From positions 1 through 38,804 of the forward strand of contig CAMJOD010000003.1 in NCBI GenBank assembly GCA_946407465.1: 38,804 bases of DNA, read 5' to 3'. A model generated the notes under the pieces. That model did no database searches and was not told where the DNA came from. It saw only the letters and a program-made list of their open reading frames with translations. The translations under genes and the position numbers were made by a program. The stretch is from an uncultured Clostridia bacterium (GTDB taxonomy: Bacteria > Bacillota > Clostridia > Oscillospirales > Acutalibacteraceae). Shown here piece after piece: positions 9,185 to 16,975 of the stretch (the first letter of the stretch is position 1; each line of letters opens with the position of its first letter).

Positions 9185-10381
9185 ATGAAGCTGGAACCGA
9201 TTATTATGTCCCTGCTGGACACCGACCTGTATAAATTCAACATGGATCAGGTGATTTTTCACAAGCACACCGACCTGTGCGGCAAGTATTATTTTAAGTG
9301 CCGCAACGAGGGCATTGTGTTTACACCTGAGATGGAGGACGAAATCAACGCCCAAATCGACCACCTGTGCAGCCTGCGCTTTACCAAGGAGGAGCTGGAT
9401 TATTTGCGCTCCATCCGCTTTATCAAGGACGACTATGTGGAGTTTCTCCGCTTGTGGCGCCCGATTCGCGACTATGTGACCGTCAGCCGCGGCGAAAACG
9501 GCGAGCTGCAAATTGTCGTGGACGGTCCGCTGTTCTCCGCCATGCAGTTTGAAATCTTCCTGCTGGAGATTGTCAACGAGGTCTACTTCCGCATGAAATA
9601 TGACTACCAAACCCTGCGCCGCTCCGCCGAAGAAAAGCTCGACGCCAAGATTGAGGCGCTCAACAGCGGCAAATACACCTTCCGCTTTGCCGAATTTGGC
9701 TGCCGCCGCCGTCTTTCACGCGAGTGGCAGGATGTGGTGGTGCGCCGTCTGGCACAGGAAACCGACAAGTGCGTGGGCACCTCCAACGTCTATTTGGCAA
9801 TGAAATACAACCTCACGCCCATTGGCACCTATGCGCACGAGTATGTGCAGATGTATCAGGGCATCGACAAGATTCCGCTCGCCTACACCAACCACTACGC
9901 CATGCGCGACTGGTATGACGAATATCAGGGCGACAACGGCACCGCACTGACCGACACCATCACCACCGATTTGTTTCTGCGCGACTTCAACCGTTCCATG
10001 GTGAACAACTACAGCGGCGTGCGCCACGACAGCGCCGACCCCTTTGAGTGGGGCGAAAAAATCATCGCCCACTACAAGCGCTACGGCGTTGACCCCCGAA
10101 CCAAGCTGCTGCTCTTTTCAGACAGCCTCGACTTTGACCGTGCGCAGGCGCTCTTTGACTACTTTAAGGACAGAGCCAAGGTCAGCTTTGGTATCGGCAC
10201 GTTCTGCACCAACGATACCTGCGAAAAAGCGCTCAATATCGTCATCAAGCTGCAATATGTCAACGGCAGACCCGTCGCCAAGCTCTCCGACGCACCCGGC
10301 AAGGCGATGTGCCGCGACGACAGCTATCTCGAATATCTCCGTCGCAGCGTGGCATTTCGCTTGCAGCGCGAGCAAAATTAA
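9185..10381 (+). CDS. pncB: Nicotinate phosphoribosyltransferase
   Basis: LLDTDLYKFNMDQVIFHK, GVRHDSADPFEWGEKII, FGIGTFCTND. Confidence 0.92.
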   Translation: MKLEPIIMSLLDTDLYKFNMDQVIFHKHTDLCGKYYFKCRNEGIVFTPEMEDEINAQIDHLCSLRFTKEELDYLRSIRFIKDDYVEFLRLWRPIRDYVTVSRGENGELQIVVDGPLFSAMQFEIFLLEIVNEVYFRMKYDYQTLRRSAEEKLDAKIEALNSGKYTFRFAEFGCRRRLSREWQDVVVRRLAQETDKCVGTSNVYLAMKYNLTPIGTYAHEYVQMYQGIDKIPLAYTNHYAMRDWYDEYQGDNGTALTDTITTDLFLRDFNRSMVNNYSGVRHDSADPFEWGEKIIAHYKRYGVDPRTKLLLFSDSLDFDRAQALFDYFKDRAKVSFGIGTFCTNDTCEKALNIVIKLQYVNGRPVAKLSDAPGKAMCRDDSYLEYLRRSVAFRLQREQN

Positions 10382-10393
10382 AACAACATTCAA

Positions 10394-10426
10394 AAAACCG
10401 GTTCGGCAAGCTGTCGAACCGGTTTT
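10394..10426 (+). terminator. Intrinsic terminator, end of NAD operon
   Basis: AAAACCGGTTCG-gcaagctgt-CGAACCGGTTTT, perfect 12-bp stem. Confidence 0.8.
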
Positions 10427-10444
10427 GTAATATATGGAATGAAT

Positions 10445-10822
10445 TTATTTAGCCTCGATGACCTCGACCTTTGCGTCAGGCGCGTTTCTGCCGATGCTGG
10501 CAATGCCGTTCATGGCGCTCGCCTTTGCCTTGTAGCCCTCGGAGGTTGCAATGATTTCGCCGTTCTTTGCCTTCAGACGGAAGCGAAATTCGCCTGCCTT
10601 GTCGGTGTAGACCTCATATTTGGGATGCTTTTGCACCTCAAAGTTCTCTACGGTCTGATCCTCAACCGCCGCGGCGCAGTTGTTGCGCACGCTCTCAATG
10701 CCTGCCTTGCAGGAAGCCTCGGACTTGTAAATCTGCGAGGAAGCGATGATTTCGCCGTTGCCTGCCTTTAAGTCAAACTTAAAACCGCCGCTTGCTGTTG
10801 GTTTCATTACGAATTTGCCCAT
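10445..10822 (-). CDS. YegP/UPF0339 (DUF1508) family protein, two tandem domains
   Basis: Two copies of GxFxFxLKAxNGEIIAxSxxYKxxAxxxxGIxS. Confidence 0.88.
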   Translation of the reverse strand: MGKFVMKPTASGGFKFDLKAGNGEIIASSQIYKSEASCKAGIESVRNNCAAAVEDQTVENFEVQKHPKYEVYTDKAGEFRFRLKAKNGEIIATSEGYKAKASAMNGIASIGRNAPDAKVEVIEAK

Positions 10823-10943
10823 TGTGAATCCTCCTTTGATGGATAAAAAATCATTATTGTACAGCGTACTGTGCTATCACAATAGTATCATAATTCAGCG
10901 AAAATGTCAACAAAAATTGGCGTATTTGACAGAATAGTCGGCG

Positions 10944-11963
10944 TCACAGGGGTTTCCAAATTTTTCGGAACGCCGTGGGCAGGGGATAGGTGCTTTGCAG
11001 CTCTTGACGGCTGACCCACAGGAACCTGTCGTTCGGCTCCCTGACCGCGACCTGCCAGCCCTCCATCAGCCAGTCGATATGCGTAAACGCGTGCTTGGCG
11101 CTTTTGAGAAAGGTGACCGAGAGCGGTTCGAGGCGCCATGCGGTCAAGAGCTGTTTTATTTCTTCTTCGGAATAATATCCAGCCGCGTTCGGGAGCTGAT
11201 ACATGCCCGACAGCAGACCGCCGCCGCGCTTTTCGATGGCGATGCTGCCGTTTGGCGCGGTGAGCACAAAGACCGTCAGCTTTTCGCTCCTGCGCTTTTG
11301 CTGCTTGACGCGCACCGGCAGCTCGGCGGTCATGCCGTTTTGATACGCAAAGCAGACAGTGTTTAGGGGACAGCCGCCGCAGCGCGGCGCGGCAGGCAGA
11401 CAGACGGTCTCGCCCAGCTCCATCAGCGCCTCGTTGAAGCTGCCAGCTTCCTCCGGCATGATGGCGGAGAGCGCGGCGGTCACGGATTTTTTGACCGCAG
11501 GCAGGAGCACATTGTCGCGGCTGCCGGTGATTCTCGCATGAACGCGCAAAACATTGCCGTCCACCGCCGGCACGCGCTCATTAAAGCAGATGGACGCAAT
11601 CGCGCCGGCGGTGTAGTCGCCGATGCCCGGCAGCTTGCGCAGCGCCGCATAGGTCTGCGGAAAGCGTCCTCCGTATTCGCTCTGTATCACCTGCGCCGCC
11701 TTTTTGAGATTACGCGCGCGGCTGTAGTAGCCCAAGCCCTCCCAGAGCTTGAGCAGCCGGTCGTCCTCAACCTCGCTGAGCGCCTGCACATCCGGCAGCT
11801 CGCCGATAAACCTTGCGTAATAGCCCATGACCGCTTCAATCCGCGTCTGCTGGAGCATGATTTCCGACACCCAGACGTGGTAGGGGTCTTTGTCCTGCCG
11901 CCACGGAAGCTGCCGCTTGTTCTGTTCAAACCATCTTGATAACGGCTGTATCGTCTTTTTCAT
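10944..11963 (-). CDS. mutY: A/G-specific adenine glycosylase
   Basis: LPWRQDKDPYHVWVSEIMLQQTRIEAV, GIGDYTAGAIASICFNERVPAVDGNVLRV, Fe-S cysteines CLPAAPRCGGCPLNTVC. Confidence 0.95.
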   Translation of the reverse strand: MKKTIQPLSRWFEQNKRQLPWRQDKDPYHVWVSEIMLQQTRIEAVMGYYARFIGELPDVQALSEVEDDRLLKLWEGLGYYSRARNLKKAAQVIQSEYGGRFPQTYAALRKLPGIGDYTAGAIASICFNERVPAVDGNVLRVHARITGSRDNVLLPAVKKSVTAALSAIMPEEAGSFNEALMELGETVCLPAAPRCGGCPLNTVCFAYQNGMTAELPVRVKQQKRRSEKLTVFVLTAPNGSIAIEKRGGGLLSGMYQLPNAAGYYSEEEIKQLLTAWRLEPLSVTFLKSAKHAFTHIDWLMEGWQVAVREPNDRFLWVSRQELQSTYPLPTAFRKIWKPL

Positions 11964-12095
11964 TCTCTTTCACCGCTGCTATTATAGCATGTTTTGAAAA
12001 ATACTGCAATCTTTCCAAATTGTTTTGCGAAAGACTTGTTTTTTTGTCGCAAAGTATGATAGAATAGAAGTGCTGTAACAAAGGGGGTATTCTTA

Positions 12096-13511
12096 TTGGA
12101 TGCGATTATAAAATTCTTTAACCAAGTAGACGACGTCATGTATTATCCCATACTGATTATCGTCTTAGCGGCGGCAGGCTTGTATTTTACGGTGCGCACG
12201 CGCGGCGTACAGGTGCGGCTGTTCGGCACCGCCTGCAAGCTGATTGTCGAAAAACCGGCTTCGGCGCAAAAGGTTTCGTCCTTTCAGGCACTGATGGTTT
12301 CCACCGCTTCACGCGTCGGCACCGGCAATATCGTCGGCGTTTCCACCGCGATTTGTCTGGGAGGTCCCGGCGCCTGCTTCTGGATGTGGCTGATGTGCAT
12401 TATCGGCGCCTCGTCGGCGTTTATCGAGAGCACGCTCGCCCAGATTTATAAGCAAAAGGACAAGAACGGTCACTACTTTGGCGGTCCTGCCTACTATATT
12501 GAAAAAGCGCTCAAGGCGCCGGTGATTGCCGGTATCTTCTGCGTATTTCTCATCGCCACCTATGCCTTTGGCTTTAACCTGCTCTGTTCCTATAACCTGC
12601 AGGATTCATTCCGCACCTACAGCTTCTACGACCCCAATCTGACGCCTGTTATTGTCGGCGCCGTGCTGGCAGTCGCCGTGGGTTTTTGCGTCATGGGCGG
12701 CGGCAAGCGCATTGTCAAGCTGACCGAAAAGGTAGTGCCGGTGATGGGCATTGCCTATGTGCTGATTTCGCTGATTATCATCTTTGCGCATGTGATGAAT
12801 ATTCCGCAGACCTTTGCCGCTATTTTTGAGGACGCCTTCAACTTCCGCGCCATCTTCGGCGGTCTGAGCGGCTCGTGCATGATTCTCGGTATCAAGAGAG
12901 GCTTGTATTCCAACGAAGCAGGCGTCGGCTCCGCGCCGAACGCGTCCGCTTCGGCTGACGTGACCCATCCGGTCAAGCAGGGCTTGGTGCAGACCATTTC
13001 GGTCTATATCGACACCATGCTCCTCTGCACCGCCACCGCGCTGATGTGCATCAGCTCCGGCGTAGAGGCAAACAAGGACGTTTCGGGTGCGCCGTATGTG
13101 CAGAACGCGGTTTCGACTGTGTTCGGACAGGCAGGTCCCATCTTTATCACCGTGGCAATGGTGCTCTTTGCGTTCACCACGCTCATCGGCAATCTCTATT
13201 ATGTGGACAACGCGCTCGCCTACCTCAACAAAAAGAGAATGCCCTCCAAGCTGTTTATGCGCATCTTCTACGCGTTCTGCGTGTTGGTTATCTTTGTCGG
13301 CGCGCTGGTGCCGATGGACTTTGCGTGGACGATGGCGGACATCACCATGGGCGGCATGACGCTGATTAATATTCCGTGCTGTGTCATTCTCTCGGGTGTG
13401 GCAATCAAGGCGCTCAAGGATTTTGAGAGTCAGAAAAAGCGCCGGTTGAATCCGGTGTTCCACGCCAAAAGCATCGGGCTGGACAGCAGCAAGGTGGAGC
13501 TTTGGCAATAA
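12096..13511 (+). CDS. AGCS-family sodium:alanine/amino-acid symporter
   Basis: MVSTASRVGTGNIVGVSTAI, FGGPAYYIEKAL, GLYSNEAGVGSAPNASASADVTHPVKQGLVQ. Confidence 0.93.
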   Translation: MDAIIKFFNQVDDVMYYPILIIVLAAAGLYFTVRTRGVQVRLFGTACKLIVEKPASAQKVSSFQALMVSTASRVGTGNIVGVSTAICLGGPGACFWMWLMCIIGASSAFIESTLAQIYKQKDKNGHYFGGPAYYIEKALKAPVIAGIFCVFLIATYAFGFNLLCSYNLQDSFRTYSFYDPNLTPVIVGAVLAVAVGFCVMGGGKRIVKLTEKVVPVMGIAYVLISLIIIFAHVMNIPQTFAAIFEDAFNFRAIFGGLSGSCMILGIKRGLYSNEAGVGSAPNASASADVTHPVKQGLVQTISVYIDTMLLCTATALMCISSGVEANKDVSGAPYVQNAVSTVFGQAGPIFITVAMVLFAFTTLIGNLYYVDNALAYLNKKRMPSKLFMRIFYAFCVLVIFVGALVPMDFAWTMADITMGGMTLINIPCCVILSGVAIKALKDFESQKKRRLNPVFHAKSIGLDSSKVELWQ

Positions 13512-13523
13512 TACGGGTGTTTT

Positions 13524-13682
13524 ATACTATTCTCTGATAAAAGACTTTAAAACAGATGTCGATGGAAAATTCCGCAGAACAAGGCGGAGGACGCAGGAAT
13601 CCTGACGGATTCCGAGGACGACAACGCAGTTATGCGAAATTTTACACGACAGATGTTAAAGGATTTTATTTGAGAATAGTAT
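13524..13682. repeat. ~160 bp near-palindromic MITE-like element / long imperfect hairpin
   Basis: ATACTATTCTC (13524-13534) and GAGAATAGTAT (13672-13682) are perfect inverted ends. Pairing continues inward: ATAAAA/TTTTAT, TTTAA/TTAAA, TGTCG/CGACA, AAAATT/AATTTT, CGCA/TGCG, GGAATC/GATTCC. Confidence 0.75.
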
Positions 13683-13779
13683 TAGCCCACAGGCACAACT
13701 CTTCTCGGCATATCCGCACCCCGGTACAGCAACGGTTTGTCGGAGGTGTCCGTATGCAATTGGCAAAAGGATTTTTTGC

Positions 13780-14580
13780 ATGAAATATTTTATTGATTTT
13801 GAAGCCACGCAGTTTTCGGGCGAGATTATCTCGCTCGGCTGTGTGGATGAGAACGGCAGGGAGTTCTATTCTTTGGTAAAGCCTGCCAAGCCCGGTGAGA
13901 TGACGGAGTTTATCGTCAACCTTACGGGTATCCGTCCCGAGGCGCTTGCCGGTGCACCGTCCGCCGACCGTGTGTTTTCGGATTTTCTCGACTGGCTGAC
14001 GCAGGATGGAACGGTGGAGTTTTTTTGTTACGGCGACAGCGACGCGTATTTTCTCAAGCGCACGCTGCCGCATGTCCGCAGCTTTCGCGGACAGCTCGGG
14101 CTGAGCGTGATTCACACCGCGCTGACCGACTATTCGGTAGTTATCAAAAAGCTCTTTGCGCTCAAGCACAGCGTAGCGCTCAAAAAGGTGGTGTCCTACT
14201 ACCGCGGTGAACCGGTGGAGCAGAATCACAATTCACTGGCGGACGCGCTGCTCTTAAAGGAGATTTATGAGCAGTCGCAGGCACAGCCGGCGCCGGAGAC
14301 TTCGCCGTTTCCCGAATACCAAAAGGGAGCCGATTTGCCGAAGATTCAAAAGCGCGTGATTGCCGTTTCGGGCGGCATGCGCAGGGAGTTTGTCTCCTTT
14401 GGTAAGGCGGCGGACTGGGTCATGTCCGAATATATGAATATGGGTGACACCGTGACCGAAAAAACCAAATCCAAGGTGTGCAGCCGCATCATCTATGCCG
14501 CCGAAAAAGACAAGCGCTACTGCGGCTGCAGCTGGCAGATTACGGGCGCACCGAAGAACGGAGAGAAGAAGCGTGGATGA
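13780..14580 (+). CDS. DEDD-family 3'-5' exonuclease-like protein with an uncharacterised C-terminal region
   Basis: YFIDFEATQFSGEIISLGCVDENG (DxE), HNSLADALLLKEIYE (exonuclease motif III). Confidence 0.75.
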   Translation: MKYFIDFEATQFSGEIISLGCVDENGREFYSLVKPAKPGEMTEFIVNLTGIRPEALAGAPSADRVFSDFLDWLTQDGTVEFFCYGDSDAYFLKRTLPHVRSFRGQLGLSVIHTALTDYSVVIKKLFALKHSVALKKVVSYYRGEPVEQNHNSLADALLLKEIYEQSQAQPAPETSPFPEYQKGADLPKIQKRVIAVSGGMRREFVSFGKAADWVMSEYMNMGDTVTEKTKSKVCSRIIYAAEKDKRYCGCSWQITGAPKNGEKKRG

Positions 14581-15271
14581 ACAGAACCGCCAAAACCTGA
14601 ATGCGTGGCTGCATTTGATAGCACCTGACGCCGCCGGCACATGCCGCGGACTTCTCGCCAAAGTACAGGCGATGCGCGACAGCGGCAAGGAGATTTATCC
14701 CTCACAGGAGAACATTCTGCACGCGCTTTGCGCGGTTGCACCGCAGGATGTGCGCGCGGTCATCACCGGACAGGATCCGTATCATGAGCCCGGACAGGCA
14801 ATGGGGCTTTCCTTTTCGGTGCCGGAGGGCGTTCGGCTGCCGCCGTCGCTGCGCAATATCTTCAAGGAGCTGCACAGCGACACCGGATGTCAGGTTCCGC
14901 AGAGCGGCGATTTGACGGCGTGGACAAGGCAGGGCGTGCTGCTGCTCAACTCCGTGCTGACCGTTGAAGCGCACCGCGCCAATTCGCACAAGGGACTCGG
15001 CTGGGAGACGGTGACAGGCAGCGTGCTGCATGCCGTCAGCTGCCTGGAGCAGCCGGTTGTGTTTCTCTGCTGGGGCAGACAGGCGCACGAAACCCTGCTA
15101 AAAAACGCCGCTCCGCATGCTATGCAAACAGTGCTCTGCTCCACCCATCCCTCTCCGCTTTCCGCGTATAAGGCGACGGCAGCCTATCCTGCCTTTTTGG
15201 GCAGCAAGCCGTTCAGCCGGACAAATGAATGGCTGGAAAGGTTTGGCGAGAGGATTGAATGGACGCTGTGA
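14573..15271 (+). CDS. ung: Uracil-DNA glycosylase, family 1
   Basis: GTG start overlapping the upstream stop; GQDPYHEPGQAMGLSFSVP, LLLNSVLTVEAHRANSHKGLGWE, HPSPLSAY. Confidence 0.95.
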   Translation: MDEQNRQNLNAWLHLIAPDAAGTCRGLLAKVQAMRDSGKEIYPSQENILHALCAVAPQDVRAVITGQDPYHEPGQAMGLSFSVPEGVRLPPSLRNIFKELHSDTGCQVPQSGDLTAWTRQGVLLLNSVLTVEAHRANSHKGLGWETVTGSVLHAVSCLEQPVVFLCWGRQAHETLLKNAAPHAMQTVLCSTHPSPLSAYKATAAYPAFLGSKPFSRTNEWLERFGERIEWTL

Positions 15272-15313
15272 TAATTCGTAATTCTTAATGCGTAATGCAT
15301 AATTAACGAATAG

Positions 15314-15351
15314 AAAAAGCCTTCTTGTTTTGATAACGGGAAGGCTTTTTT
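15314..15351 (+). terminator. Intrinsic terminator after ung
   Basis: AAAAAGCCTTC...GAAGGCTTTTTT. Confidence 0.75.
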
Positions 15352-15430
15352 AAATTCTTAATTCTTTATGCGTAATGTATCATCAAACGGTAACAATCCT
15401 GTCATATTTTGCTTTAATTCTAAAAAGTGA

Positions 15431-15459
15431 TTGCAATAGTGAAAATATTTGTATATAAT
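15431..15459 (+). promoter_or_regulatory. Promoter of NCS2 permease gene
   Basis: TTGCAA (15431-15436), 17-nt spacer, TATAAT (15454-15459). Confidence 0.6.
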
Positions 15460-15514
15460 GTATGAGTGGAAAAATTTCGACCTTTTCCGCAAAAATTTTC
15501 AGGAGGGAAAATCT

Positions 15515-16900
15515 TTGGAAAAACTATTTCATCTCAAAGAGCATGGAACCAACGTCAGAACAGAGATTATCGCCGGTTTGACCACATTTTTAACCATGGC
15601 GTACATCATCTTTCTGAACCCCACCGTTATCGGTCAGAGCAACCCGGCGTTTGCGGCGGCGGGTTATGAGGGCGCAATGGCGGACAGCGCGGTGTTTACC
15701 GCTACCTGTATCGGCGCGGCGCTCGGCACATGGCTGATTGGCTGGCTGTCCAACTATCCGATGGCGCAGGCGCCCGGTCTGGGACTCAACGCTGTGTTCG
15801 CCTACACACTCTGCATCGGCTTCGGTCTCTCGCCCAACGCGGCGCTGGCAGCTGTGTTTATCGGCGGCGTGTTCTTCATTCTGCTCACCGTCACAGGCGC
15901 CAGAAAGGCAATCGTGGAGGCAATTCCGTTCAGCCTCAAAAAGGCTATCTCCGCCGGTATCGGCTTGTTTATCGCGTTGATCGGCTTCTCCAATGCCGGT
16001 ATCGTTATCGGTCAGAGCCAAGGCGCCGCTACTGCGGTTGACCTCGCCAGCTTCACCGAGCCGTCTGTTATTCTCGCTCTTGTGGGATTGATTATTATGA
16101 CGATTCTGGTTATCCAGAAGGTACCCGGTGCGATTTTTGTCGGCATGATTATCACCGCCGTCCTCGGCAACATCTGTCAGTTTGTGTTTAATATTCCGAT
16201 GGGCATCACCACTCCCACCAGCTGGGTGCCGCATGTGGACTTCTCCATGTTCGGCAAGTGCTTTGTCGGCTTCCCCGAGCTGTTCTCCGCGCCTATCGCT
16301 TCGATTATCGCGGTGCTCATCACCCTGCTGATGGTCGATATGTTTGACACCATCGGCACACTCATCGGCGCTGCCGACAAGGCAGGCTATCTCGACGAGA
16401 ACGGCAATCTGCCAAAAATCGAGAGAGCTATGCTCGCCGACGCCATCGCGACCTCCGCAGGCGCTGTGTTCGGCACCTCGACCGTCACCACCTATGTAGA
16501 GTCCACCTCCGGCATCGCGGCAGGCGGCAGAACCGGTCTGACCTCCACCGTCACCGGTCTTTGTTTCGCGTTTGCGCTGGTGCTCTCTCCGCTGCTCGGC
16601 TTTGTTCCCACCGCGGCGACCGCACCCGTGCTGATTATCGTCGGCATTATGATGTGCTCCGCGCTCAAGGACATTGACTGGGGTGACCTCGAAGTCGCGT
16701 TCCCCTGCTTCTTCACTGTTGTGGGTATGCCGTTCTTCTACTCCATCACCGACGGTATCGCGTTCGGCTTCCTCTCCTTTATCATCGTAAAGCTTGCAAG
16801 AGCCAAGTTCAAGGAAGTACATCCGCTCATGTATGTCATCAGCGGTCTGTTTATCCTGATGTATGTCATCACCGGCTTGCAGGCGCTCGGCGTAGTCTGA
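15515..16900 (+). CDS. NCS2/AzgA-type guanine/hypoxanthine permease
   Basis: TTG start after RBS AGGAGG; TEIIAGLTTFLTMAYIIFLNP, FGTSTVTTYVESTSGIAAGGRTGLTS. The longer 15449 start would lie upstream of the -10 box. Confidence 0.9.
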   Translation: MEKLFHLKEHGTNVRTEIIAGLTTFLTMAYIIFLNPTVIGQSNPAFAAAGYEGAMADSAVFTATCIGAALGTWLIGWLSNYPMAQAPGLGLNAVFAYTLCIGFGLSPNAALAAVFIGGVFFILLTVTGARKAIVEAIPFSLKKAISAGIGLFIALIGFSNAGIVIGQSQGAATAVDLASFTEPSVILALVGLIIMTILVIQKVPGAIFVGMIITAVLGNICQFVFNIPMGITTPTSWVPHVDFSMFGKCFVGFPELFSAPIASIIAVLITLLMVDMFDTIGTLIGAADKAGYLDENGNLPKIERAMLADAIATSAGAVFGTSTVTTYVESTSGIAAGGRTGLTSTVTGLCFAFALVLSPLLGFVPTAATAPVLIIVGIMMCSALKDIDWGDLEVAFPCFFTVVGMPFFYSITDGIAFGFLSFIIVKLARAKFKEVHPLMYVISGLFILMYVITGLQALGVV

Positions 16901-16923
16901 TTTGTAAAAATTCATCCGTAAAC

Positions 16924-16958
16924 AAAGACCTCTCAGGCGAAAACCCGAGAGGTCTTTT
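16924..16958. terminator. Bidirectional intrinsic terminator between permease and gpmI
   Basis: AAAGACCTCTC...GAGAGGTCTTTT. Confidence 0.8.
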
Positions 16959-16975
16959 CTATATTTGTGATAAAA

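Noticed and set aside
13556-13783. 75-aa ORF before the exonuclease
   Set aside because: Runs through the near-palindromic element; no good RBS; explained better as a by-product of the repeat.
15381-15514. Possible purine riboswitch upstream of the NCS2 permease
   Set aside because: No purine-riboswitch core signature seen, and the predicted promoter sits too close to the RBS to allow an aptamer.
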